DNA from: Callaeas wilsoni
Lineage: Eukaryota; Chordata; Aves; Passeriformes; Callaeidae
DNA: 64,000 bases
Assembly: GCA_013398955.1 (NCBI GenBank)
Contig: VWPU01012192.1
Coordinates: forward strand, 62,001 to 126,000
Direction of reading: 5' to 3'
Position numbers and translations under genes: made by a program. Under the pieces are notes generated by a model. It had not been told where the DNA came from. It ran no database searches and saw nothing but the letters and a program-made list of their open reading frames with translations. Each line of letters begins with the position of its first letter. The first letter of the stretch is position 1. Below are positions 44,598-64,000 of the stretch, in pieces.

Positions 44598-45044
44598 TGA
44601 TGCCTTGTAGAGGCTGCCCTGGAGCCGAGGCTGGACAGAGAGAAAGGATAGAGGGCAGGGATTTATGGAAAGGCCTGCCCAGGGTGCACCTCGGGCAGTG
44701 CAGGAGTCTCACAGAGACTGCGCCCAGGAGGGACACAGCCACACGTTTTTGGGACAGATACAAGTTCTGTCCATTTGCACATCAGAGGTTAATTGTGCAA
44801 TTCCAGCTTCAGCCAGTGCAGTCCCATTCTCTCAGTTTGCTCCCCGCAACTCACTTTTGTTTCCATTTCTCGGGGCCTGAGACAGTGAGGTGTCCTTGAT
44901 TCTCAGGCCTGCAGAGGAAGTGTTGTGTCGGACCAAAATGGGAAAAGCAGTTGCTCACACTCTGTATGGAGCTCAGAGTTACACACTAAAGAACTGCAGG
45001 GTTACAAACATATGAAAATATAAAGCTAAAATCCTAAGGCATCA
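44598..45044. mobile_element. Solo LTR, family B, copy 2
   Basis: A 447-base near-copy of 42269-42724 with the same TGATGCCTT and AAGGCATCA ends. GACA precedes and GCCA follows it, perhaps a 4-base target duplication with one change. It differs from copy 1 by scattered substitutions and small gaps, for example in the CCAACACAGGCAG region. The two copies are not the paired LTRs of one provirus, since copy 1 is closed on both sides by a CR1. Confidence 0.85.
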
Positions 45045-48000
45045 GCCATGTAGTTAAATTTCCAACACAAGGATGCCTCCACCTCATGGGGTTGGAATCA
45101 GGTTACAGTTTTTGCAGTGGTGCAAAAATTATTCTGAATACTCATTTATTAGTCCTCTTTTTGCTGCACTGCTGGGTTGTGCACACGAAAGCTGTGTGTC
45201 ATTCCACGGTGTGTGTGGAAGTGTTTATATTTCCTTAGCAGGAATCCTGCAGAATCTCCTCTGGTGCTTTACACACCATTGCTGTCCTCTGTCCAGAAGG
45301 TAAAGTCATTGGTCAAACCCATCCCCTGGACCTAATATGAGTTACCTCAGCATTACTTGAAACATTTCTTACTGAACTGGGTTCCTCAAGCATCTCACAA
45401 AGTTGTGGTTGGGGAATGTGGTGCCTGCCTCATCCTGGAGAGGAAAATCCTGAGTACTTAAGGTATTTTCCCTCATTGCCATTGCATCCCCAGCCTTACT
45501 GGCTTCAGTCATTATAAGCCAGCAGTATCAGGAGACCTGGGCTGCCTTACTGAATTCTCCATGGACCTTTATTTAGCACACTGATTCCCACAGCTACCAG
45601 AAAGACAAACTGAATTTGCACAATGCCATAGATTCTTTTTTTTTTTTTTTTTCCCATGGTCACCAGGGGTAAAATTATGGTGAGAAGCCAGAGGACAACC
45701 TGGGCTGAGCACAGAGAAGCTGAGGACTGCTTCTAAACAACTTTGCAGCCTTCCAGGGAGCAGATGTGGCAAATTTAAGATCAAAGATGGCCTCATTCTC
45801 CAGCTAGCAAGGCTTTGAAAAACACGGAAATAGCATCCTGCTTTCATGTGGAGGAGAACACTTTGTATTCCTGACAGTGCAAGTGAAATGCTAAAGCAGA
45901 GCAGGCAATTATCCTGATATGACAGGGCTGGGAAACAGCATTTAGATGTGCCAGATAATGGGGAGGAGCTCCAGGAACTTTCTCATTCCCCTTTTCATAA
46001 GCAGAGAGATTATGACCATTTTTCTTCACTGTACTGAGCAGCAGGGAGGCAAATGCACAGATTGTGGTGCATTTAGGAGTGGTATCACTGATAAATCAGA
46101 AATCTGAGCCTTGTTCTGTAACAGGGTTTTAATTCTGCATGACACGGGACTGGCTGCACTTTGAAAAATCAAAATAAAATCAAGTCCTGACTGCTGCCTG
46201 TTTGGTCATGTAGATATCCCACCTACAACGCAGATCTATGCCAGCCAACACATCCACACGTGAATTAGCTCTGAACTGGCCTCATATTAAGCACACCATT
46301 TCTATCAAATCCTGCCAGTTTCCCAAGGGGAACATTTACTATTCTGTGCCTTTTGCTTCTTAGTCAAAAGGATAAAATCGGAGATCTTTACCACTGGGAA
46401 AAAAAAGTGCATTAAGAGGTCATCAAGGGCAATTTTCCATCACAGAGCCCAGTCACCCTCATCAGCTGAACGAGCCCAAGCAGAGCTCTGCTCCAAGGAG
46501 TACTGAACGTGCACCTGACTGGATTTATGCTTAATCATTTTAGAATAAATGTAAAGCTTGTCAGGTGCTGTCTGTTCCTCTCATTCCAATGGCCAGGAAG
46601 CCTGGTGTCCAGGGAGACAATGGAGGGAGGAAAATCTCTCTGGATTCAGGCAGAGTGGGGCTGGCAGAGGGATTTGGTACTATTTTTCCTTCCTCCCTGC
46701 TGCAGCTTTTCCCTGGCTCTGAATGCCAGAGAGCTGGAAGCACAGCACTGCTGCAAAGCCTTCTGTGGCACACAAACCACTTGCTGTGCACAAGAATGCA
46801 TTTTCTCCAAAAAAAAAAAAAAAAAACACTAGAGAGAAATGTGCATTCTCCTGTGCCACAGCAAGCCCAGATGCCACCTTTGACAGACACCCAGACCAAA
46901 TTCCTAAGTGCAGGAAGCTTTCCTGGGATGGGGGCTCTGGAGTCTGTGTCCTCCCATGGTCTGCTCAAGGTCAGGGGCTGTGTCATGTTTCAGGCTTGTT
47001 CAGGCAGCAAATTCCTTGTTTCAACTGTAGTTTTCTCATATTGCATTTGCAGCCCAGCAGCAGAGAGGGAATTTGTCACACACGCTCCCTCCTGCTACAA
47101 AATGGAGAAGCTTTTCAAACTGCACTTTGATCACAGCAGGGAAAAGAATTGGAAGAGCTACTTTAATTTTTAATGGTTTATTAAATCAAGTCTCCAGGTG
47201 AAGAGGATGAGCAGCCTAATAGAAACTGTAAAGTGGAAAAGGTAAGGGACAAAAAACCACAATGAATTTTTAAAAATTGGACATTTCTGCTTGGCTTATT
47301 TTTCTACCAGGAGGAACTCCAAAAAGAGCAGCATCTTTTTCTGAAGTCAGCTTTCAGAAAAGGGAGGGGGGAAGGCTAGATAAAACCCACAAATATGATC
47401 ACATCGAAAGGAAAGCTCATTTCTTGAAACCTCATTTCCTATTATGTGCTCGAGTTGTTCCCATTTCCTTTGCGGATCAGCAGCAGTGTCTGACCTCTGG
47501 TGTCTAAAACCAGTATCAAACATTACAAGAAATCAAAGCACCAACTCATTCCATCCAGGATTCACTTGCTGGGTTACCCTTATTTTGCCCCATTGGAGAT
47601 TTCAAGCCTGGTAAAGGAATTTTTGGCTGATGTCTTTAGCTGAACACCAACAGAGAAGTCACAGGAGACCACGGCTGGCTTTTCCAGCAGCATTGGAAAA
47701 TGCTGCACCATTGATTTTACAAAGAAAATTTCCCCTCATGTAAAAAAAAAAGAAAAAAAAATAGAAAGGAATTAATGATGTGATATGGCCTCATAGCAAT
47801 AATGATGTGGAGGGCTTGGCAGTCATTTAAAAACATCCCAGATTTACAGATTTTATTAGAGGAGGGTGGAATATCTTGTGTCATAATTTTAGCCAGAGAA
47901 GGTCTGGGAGCAGAGATAGAAAGTTTGCAGTTCTCAGCTCTGTTAAGTTTCCAATTAATTTATTTCACATGCCAAGAGAGTGCTTAAACTCACTTCAGGG

Positions 48001-48582
48001 CAGGATCTTTTAGGTGCACTGGAATTAGTCCTACTGAATAATCCTCTACAGAACACTTGTCCTTAGAAACTTACAGTAGAAATATCCCTTCTTCTGAGGA
48101 ATGAGGCACCTGCTTGGTGCACGATGTTTGCCAGTGTGAATGCTCTTTTCCTCTTTTACTTCCACAGCAATAAGGATGTTTAGATCCAGGATTTTGGGGT
48201 TGGCTTATGCTTAATTGCAGGTCTCTGTGTATTCCACTCAAAACCTTTCCTGCCCTTAATAAAAAGTTGTGAAGCTGAACATGAAATCATTGTATTTTCT
48301 GCAACACTTTTCCATTTGGTTTTCTGGACAAAAGATTTAATGAATGGAACCAGTGTGAGGCATGAGAAAATCTCTGGAAAGGTTAGTCAGGCTGCCTCAG
48401 GGCGAGTTCTTGGTGAGCTGCCAGGAGCATTAAAGGTGAGAGATGAGCCTTTGCACGGCTGCCAAACACAGACTGAGGCAATGTGCTCCCCTCATCAGAG
48501 CCTGCCTAATCCGAGATGGAGAGAGCAAAAGAGCCACCAGCAAGAATTAGGGATGAGCAAATGAGGAAGGGATGGGCTAAGT

Positions 48583-48675
48583 GGGAAAAAAAAAAAGGAG
48601 GGGAAGAGGAAGAGGAGGAAGAAGAAGGGGGAGAAGAGAGAGAAGGGGGAGAAGGAGAAGGAGAAGGAGAAGGAA
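48583..48675. repeat. Uninterrupted 93-base polypurine tract
   Basis: Every base from 48583 to 48675 on the plus strand is A or G, starting with an A-run and passing into GGAAGA and GAAGGA repeats. In the DSCAM transcript it is a 93-base pyrimidine tract. It can in principle form triplex DNA. The open frames through it are low-complexity Glu/Gly/Arg or Ser/Phe translations and not genes. Confidence 0.97.
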
Positions 48676-49793
48676 TGTCCCCAAGAGCAGCCTGTCCTCA
48701 AGCTCCTGGAGCAGTGTGGGACATTACCCTGGCTCCTGGTGGCTTAAATCCCACTCCCAAGGCTCAGGGCTGAGAGCCTTTGCATTCAGAGAGAATTCAG
48801 GGAGGGTTTGCTATGCTGGGATCTACTCGACCAAAAGTAACTTGAAAATGCAGCACGTGTTTTGCAGTTCTCTTACATTTTAGATTTTTTTCACTGAAAT
48901 AAACTCCTCTACTTCCAAGCACTGGGTGTCCCAAGAGCATCTGACTCAGGACTTGGGTGCTCCAAAGTAATTGTTAAAGGACTTTAGGCTGGGATCAGAA
49001 CATTCAGTGTTTAAAACACCCAAGTATAGATCTCAGCAATTTTCATTTACTTCATCCCCTGGATACAACTACAGTAGGGGCCAGGTGACCTTACAATGTA
49101 TGCAAATTTTAGAATGAAGCCTTTAATATTTAATTGGAAAAAAATTAATAACTTTTATCACAAGATTTTTTATTGGCAAAAAAGCACCAAAAATTCATCA
49201 AGTCAGTTAATTTACTGAATCTCCTCTCTTGTCACTTTTGTAAAGCTCATTACAAATAAAAAAAGTTGGCAAATATATTCACATATTCACAAGAGACCAA
49301 CAAAGTGGATAAAAAAGAAAGAGAAATCCATCGATTAATTTCCTTAAAAAAAATATTGTATAACTCATAGGAGAATTTACAAATTGAACATCATTCAAGT
49401 AACCTCATTGATAGGACTGTAGGCATTTTTATCTCTGCCACAAAAATTCTTGATTCAGATTTCCAGAAGTGTTTAGGGGATCCAAAAATATATTTTTACA
49501 TCTCATAGCGTTTTCAAGGTATTAAAAAAGGTTAGCGACAAAACCTTCCCTGAATTTGAAATTCTAGCCCTTCAGAAATAGATCAGTGCATGGCATCCTA
49601 CTGAGGTGACCTGAAGTGATTATAATAGTTACAATTACAATAAAGTGATTATGGAATCTCATGTGTCTGTGTATGATTAAAAGTTTCTTAAACTTTCAGC
49701 ATCAGGAATTGAATTTTTCATGCTTTGGTCTAGGAACAAAGGTAAGACATTTTTGTTCTTTATTTTGCTTTTGAGGGAAGAGGTATTTGGAGG

Positions 49794-49795
<2 letters not shown>

Positions 49796-49824
<29 letters not shown>
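49796..49824. repeat. TA dinucleotide run
   Basis: About thirteen TA units followed by ACACACAC. A simple microsatellite. Confidence 0.95.
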
Positions 49825-49831
<7 letters not shown>

Positions 49832-49906
49832 TGAAAATAATATTCTTAGTAGGATATAAGTTATATAAGGTAGTCCCAGAACAGCCTCTCCTCCTTTTCT
49901 CATTTG

Positions 49907-50398
49907 CATAGAATCCCAGAATGGTTTGGGTTGGAAGGGACCTTAAAGATCATCCAGTGCCATCCCCCTGCCATGAGCAGGGACACCTTCACTATGCCAG
50001 GCTGCTCCAAGCCCCAGTGTCCAACCTGGCCTTGGGCACTGCCAGGGATCCAGGGGCAGCCACAGCTTCTCTGGGCACCCTGTGCCAGGGCCTCTCCTCC
50101 CTCCCAGAGAACAATTCCTGCCCAAGATCCCATCCATCCCTGCCCTCTGGCAGTGGGAAGCCATTCCCTGTGTCCTTTCTCTCCACCCCTTGCCCAAGTC
50201 CCTCTCCAGCTCTCCTGGGTCTCCTTAAGGCCCTGCAAGGCCACAATGAGGTCACCCCAAAGCTTCTCCTCTCCAGGCTGAACAATCCCAGCTCTCCCAG
50301 CCTTTCCTCCCAGCAGAGCTGCTCCATCCCTCTGCTCATCCTGGTGCCTCCTCTGGACTCTCTCCAGCAGCTCCACGTCCTCCCTGTGCTGGGTTCCA
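49907..50398 (-). mobile_element. CR1 LINE, 3'-terminal fragment next to an exon
   Basis: It starts CATAGAATCCCAGAATGGTT and ends near TCCCTGTGCTGGGTTCC. It is of the same young-looking subfamily as 4822-5318 and 56150-56580. It lies about 100 bases downstream of the donor of the FN3 exon at 50498-50653, closer to an exon than any other repeat in the window. The long open frames on both strands belong to the repeat. Confidence 0.93.
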
Positions 50399-50489
50399 GG
50401 GCTGGCTTTTCAATCTCTGCATGTCTGTGTACAATATTTGCCTGAGACAAACCAACATTTCCTGGAAGTGGGAATGGAAAATGCTTTCA

Positions 50490-52371
<1,882 letters not shown>

Positions 52372-52518
52372 CTCCATCCAAGAGGTTGGCCCAGTAGATA
52401 ACCCTGAATCCCTGCAGGATCCCATTCAGGGTTTCCTTTGCCAGCGTTGACCAGGAAATGGAGATGGTTTCTGGTGATGTGGCAGTGGCTTGCACATTCC
52501 CTGGAGGGCAGCTGGGCA
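52372..52518 (-). CDS. DSCAM: DSCAM exon: first half of fibronectin type III domain 3
   Basis: A 147-base exon, entered and left one base into a codon. It encodes '[18 protein letters not shown]', the strand B core 'ISISWSTL', and '[19 protein letters not shown]'. Acceptor TCCAG/TGCC, donor TGGAG/GTGAG. Compared with human DSCAM from memory, the linker has cysteine where tyrosine is usual and glycine where glutamate is usual, and this exon varies more than its neighbours. The extra cysteine has no obvious partner within FN3. The frame is intact. It joins 50498-50653 to complete the domain. Confidence 0.93.
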
Positions 52519-59914
<7,396 letters not shown>

Positions 59915-62835
59915 TCAAACTGGCCCTCACAGCCCAAGGAATTCAGCATTTCACATAAAATGGCACCACCTTTACACCCCAGTGTCACAGAGGTTGGAGT
60001 CACATGGAAAACTTCACCAAACCAAAGCAGGGCCAGGAATCCTCTGAATTCAGGTGTCATCTCTGGCCAACAACAAAATACAACACGTGCCACAACACAC
60101 CCAGCTGGTAAATAAAACAAGTAGAGTAGAATGAATAATAGTGATTTTCTTGGCTAGAGATACCCTCACGGTGCTGTTTCTGCATATCTAGAGATAGGCA
60201 AGACAAATTCTCGGCAGTCACAACCCTGTGGGTGATAGAAAAGCAGCAGAATTCATTTAAAACAGGTGAGCCAGAAGCTCCTAATCCAGTCTTCATCCTG
60301 TTGCAAACTTTCCAGTGGGATCCCCTTTGTTCACTGGAAACCGAGCACATTCAGTCCAATATCAGTTATTTTACATACAAAACCCTGCACACTTTACCCT
60401 CTCCTGCTCTCCAGAGTAAGTATTCCAAACTGAAAATGAGACAAAAAATAACGGGTAGATGGGAAAATCTTCTTTCAGCTCCTGCCTGAGGCAGGAAAAG
60501 TTTCATGGACCATCAACACAGTGCCAAAGGTGTGCAGGAGGCTTTAAAGGTGAATGAAAAAAGAAGGAACCTCCTTGTCAGCTGGGCAGCTACAAAGCAG
60601 ATCGAGATCAGCTGGGATTGAACAGACAGATATGAAGTAAATTGCTTGCTCAGCGAGGTAAATCACCGTAAAGGAAAGATCTGAGGAGAGGGATGGAGCC
60701 ATCTTGAGCTGCTGCAGAGGGTTCCCTTGATGCAGAATATGGCCTCAGTAAAAGGTATTAAATTAAGTTTAATAGCATGACAAAGGAAGGAAAGCAATAG
60801 AAAGGGTGAGATGGGGCTGTTAGAGGTGGAGCAGCAATAAATGACAGCTGTGGTGAAAGGAACCAGAACATTCTGCTTTAACTGATGAAAGCAGAGACCC
60901 AGAATACAGCCTATAATATGTTTAAGTTATTAAATATACCCTATTCTCTGCCATTCCTGACTGTCCTTCATATGGGAAATTTCCAAAGCTTGAAAGAACT
61001 TTATTTCCACTCTTCTTGCATTAATACAAAGGAAGGAGAAGAGGAAAAATCCACCGGTAAAAATGAGATCTCTATGAATTTTTTGAAGCCTGACCTTGAC
61101 TCTGTCCCCCTGTTGACAAAAATGAATGCCGCTTCTCCGGGGTACATTATAATGTAGTGGAATTTGAGTGAAGCATTTGATCCTAAAAATGGGGTTTAAA
61201 ATGCGTCCCTAAAAATCCTGACTTTTCCTGGAAAGACCTCAATTTTTTTTCACAGATCTGAATAGTTAAGTGCTCCCAGCACACCATGGTGAAATGCTAA
61301 ATGAGAAGTCATTTGTTTTACATACTTAACGTCATACAGAGTTTGTGGCAAAGGCATAAAGAAAACCCAGATATCCCTGTTTCTTCTATTGATTTCAGTA
61401 TTAGGCAATGGCCATAATGCTTCTTTTTTCCTGACAGGCATTAGTGCAAGTGTGTACTGGTATCTATTTTCCAACACATGAGTTAATTGCAGTTGTATGG
61501 AAAGAAAGATGTGGTCTGCAAGCTTTGAAATCATTCCATCCTTACCTATCCTTTTGCCACAGAGATCTTTTACAGGTTTCTTTTTAATAGAAATAATTAT
61601 TTGCAGTACATGATACAGAATCTGTGCCCCCTTTCCAATAGCATGGTTGGAGTTGCTTGGTTTTCATCTTGTGTTTCTTGGACCTTTATTTTGCTCCCTG
61701 CTCATTACCTGCTCTCTCATCCCCTGCACCCATGCTGTTCTCCACTGCCTGCCGTAAAAGCAGAGAATAGAAGTAAACAGTGATCAAAAAAATGATGTTC
61801 CTACACTTTGTGCATCCCCTGAAATAAAAACCCAGGAGAAAAACATCACAAACTCTGCCTAAGCCTGACCTCCTCCCTCCCAGTCCTTCCCTAGGTAGAT
61901 CAGTGACTTTTGAATACAGTTCCACACTGCTGGTCTTTTTCTCCCAACAAACAGCTCCTCAAAAGACAGTGACAAAAGGATCATTTATTCTGAAACTTGG
62001 TTACAAAGAACCGAATAAAATGTGATGTTAAGGTTCCACCCTGCTCATGGGGAAACTGTTTTTTTATTCCAAGGGCAGCTGCTGATCCTGACAACTTAAT
62101 TACCAGCCAGGAAAAACTTGGCAAGTAAAAAACATTCCAAGCATGGGTGAATAAGGGAGCATGAGAGAGCTGATCCAAGACCCATCCCTCTATTTTGCAC
62201 AAGGAAGGATGGGCACTTTGGGGTTATAGATAACCGTGGCTGGAAGAATGGATAGTCTGTTTTCTCTAGTGATTTCACATTTTCTTCGCACAAAGGAAGA
62301 GAAAATTCTTGATCAAAAAATAGTATTTTTCAAACAAACTATTCACTGTTAAATCTGTTCATTGCACACTTTCCTTCTGCTAGAATGATAAAAGAAATGC
62401 AACTTATGTTGTCTCCAGCTTATTCTGCTTTCCACTGTGAGCCCTTGTGTCCTGTTCCCACTCAAAAAATCTCTCAGAATCAAACCCATGCTCTCCTGAC
62501 AAGGGCTGTGTTTTCATTGTAGGAAATTCCCAGAGAAATTAAGTGGGAATTACACAGTTGTGTTCATAGGAGCTGAACCGAAAATCAGTCTCTGGGTATT
62601 CAAATCCAAGACCAATGTGAATCTTGAAAGAGAAGGGGAATTTTCACTGCCAGGACACTGTCACCTGGTTGTTCTCTCTAAACTCCCAAAGAAAGAAGCA
62701 GTCCTGACTTAGCATAAGGTAAAGGAAGGCAGAAATTCCATGTACACAAGAGTGGCTCTAGCCACCAAAGGGAAAATGCCCACATAGCACTCTTGGTGCT
62801 GATGGAGGAGAATGAAAGGTTAGAGGTAAAAATAA

Positions 62836-62900
62836 AGGTCAGACTCGATGATCTTGGAGGTCTTTTCCAACTTAAATGAGTCTGTGATTCTGTAATACAA
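62836..62900 (+). mobile_element. Short CR1 3' tail fragment, forward orientation
   Basis: GATGATCTTGGAGGTCTTTT followed by CCAACTTAAATGAGTCTGTG and ATTCTGTAA is the CR1 3' end with its terminal ATTCTGTG-type units. Only about 65 bases remain. Confidence 0.85.
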
Positions 62901-62980
62901 TACAACAAAGAACAGAGGGATGACATTAACAAGTGTCAGCCAAGAGACTTAAACAGAGGCCAGAAAAATAAACAGTGGGT

Positions 62981-63044
62981 GGGTCGAGTGAGGGAATATT
63001 CAAATGAAAATTGGGTAGAGTGAGGGAATATTCAAATGAAGAGT
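62981..63044. repeat. Short tandem duplication, two 32-base units
   Basis: GAGTGAGGGAATATTCAAAT occurs twice, 32 bases apart. The units differ at a few positions near their ends. Confidence 0.9.
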
Positions 63045-63457
63045 TGATTCATGTGGATCAACAGTCTCAAATGAGAATAACTTGAATTAGTTACTTATAT
63101 CAATATCTGAGCATGTAAGGAAAGCCACAATACCCACAGGGGAGGCACTACCACTAAAAATAGTGTTCATAGATGTTGCTGATTGAGTTGCCTCACTGTA
63201 GATACAGGTGTGTTATTCCAAACATCACAAGCTGAAAATTTGGAGCACAATGTCTTCTTTGACCACTAGATGCCACTGAACAGCTTTAATTACAGCCCTG
63301 CATAATGAAGTTGCAAAAGTCACAGCGTTCTATGGGAATAACTCAGTATTCCTTTCGGTGCAGCTGCAGCCATATGAGCAGCATTTCATGCAACGATTCC
63401 TGACATCGAAGAGAGAGAATTCCCACAGAATTTAGAGGCTGCAAAGCCAGGGCATAC

Positions 63458-63625
63458 CTGCTTCATCAGTGGTGATGGTGAGCTCGTTGCTGGCCTCGCT
63501 CTTGCCGATGCGGTTCTTGGCATACATGCGGATGTTGTAGGTGGAGGACGGGTGCAGGTCGATGATGGTGGCTTGGTTTAGCTGAGGGGAAACATCTCTG
63601 GTTCTCTGAACAGAATCCCAAGAGT
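63458..63625 (-). CDS. DSCAM: DSCAM exon: second half of fibronectin type III domain 1
   Basis: This is the most 5' exon of the gene in the window: 168 bases, entered two bases into a codon and left one base into the next. It encodes '[15 protein letters not shown]' followed by '[18 protein letters not shown]', the tyrosine-corner segment typical of an FNIII F strand, and ends in 'ITTDEA'. The acceptor reads AACAG/ACTC and the donor CAG/GTATG. The protein matches my memory of vertebrate DSCAM FN1 almost residue for residue; the paralogue DSCAML1 is more distant. FN1 follows the first nine Ig domains, whose exons lie above position 64000. DSCAM is a type I membrane adhesion protein of neurons that binds itself in trans and is also reported as a netrin receptor. 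I see no stop codon or frame break. Confidence 0.96.
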
Positions 63626-64000
63626 CTGTTTGATAAGAAATATCAGTAGAAACAGACAAATAAATGGTGGCGTTAATGTGGGTAATACAAACATGAAGTT
63701 AAACTGTTTCGTACCGTTGCTGTGTTAATCCAGAAAACACATTTTGCTACAAGCAAATCTAGTGATCCCCTTCCTTGACAGCACTCTCGACTGCTCCAAG
63801 AGTGCTGCTGAGAACACTGGGATTTTAGCTCTGGGGTCATCAGCAAATCCACAGAAACAACTACTCTTTGAGGAGGTGGTGAGAGTAGCAAAGATGCCCC
63901 AGTTCAGTGATTTCTTACCATTGGGGCATTGGAACAACTGCACAAAAATGAGAGATGCTGCCCCAAAGAGATCCTTACTCAGCAAGTTGGTTGTGCTCAA
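63626..64000 (-). other. DSCAM intron upstream of the first visible exon (incomplete)
   Basis: The preceding FN1 exon is not found here. The open frame at 63725-64000 on the minus strand has no DSCAM similarity. I see nothing else in this stretch. Confidence 0.75.

Noticed and set aside
46565..47173. 202-codon plus-strand frame containing a poly-A run, as a possible processed pseudogene
   Set aside because: The A-run is internal to the frame, no AATAAA precedes it, and no known protein is recognisable.
48516..48883. Glu/Gly/Arg-rich and Ser/Phe-rich small proteins
   Set aside because: They are translations of the polypurine tract and its complement.

Overview
The window is vertebrate nuclear DNA, very probably from a passerine songbird. 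It is mostly long AT-rich introns that hold many 3'-terminal CR1 LINE fragments and solo endogenous-retrovirus LTRs, one of which resembles a solo LTR that is common in passerines. I see no bacterial-style genes. The species call rests on repeat type and is an inference.

The only protein-coding gene I can support is DSCAM (Down syndrome cell adhesion molecule), on the minus strand and partial at both ends. Fourteen exons can be read, all with GT donors and AG acceptors, and the reading frame stays open through every join (2,140 coding bases, about 713 residues). From high to low coordinates they encode: the end of fibronectin-III domain 1 (63458-63625), FN2 (59822-59892 and 54192-54432), FN3 (52372-52518 and 50498-50653), FN4 (41684-41817 and 28197-28350), the tenth Ig domain (20670-20787 and 19681-19844), FN5 (16767-16865 and 15997-16185), FN6 (14951-15241), the transmembrane exon (9174-9350), and a 31-base exon that starts the cytoplasmic tail (2065-2095). 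The nine N-terminal Ig domains lie beyond 64000 and most of the cytoplasmic tail lies below position 1. DSCAM is a homophilic neuronal adhesion receptor; this window holds its membrane-proximal half.

The rest is intron. 1-2064 has a solo LTR. 2096-9173 has two CR1 fragments and a 176-bp tandem duplication. 9351-14950 has a GC-rich LTR-like block. 16866-19680 has one CR1. 20788-28196 has a passerine-type solo LTR, a solo LTR nested inside a CR1, and another CR1. 28351-41683 (13.3 kb, the longest intron) has a cluster of CR1 fragments including a reverse-transcriptase relic, plus an AT hexamer microsatellite. 41818-50497 has two copies of a second LTR family, a homeobox-site-rich segment that could be a regulatory element, a 93-base pure-purine tract and a CR1 next to an exon. 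The short introns near 15-17 kb and 19.8-20.7 kb are repeat-poor.

I found no novel multi-gene system. The points most worth a second look are the frame-breaking 31-base exon, the strand bias of the repeats (LTRs antisense and CR1s sense to the gene), the nested LTR insertions with visible target duplications, a cryptic 3' splice site formed by the polypurine tract, and two candidate conserved non-coding segments.
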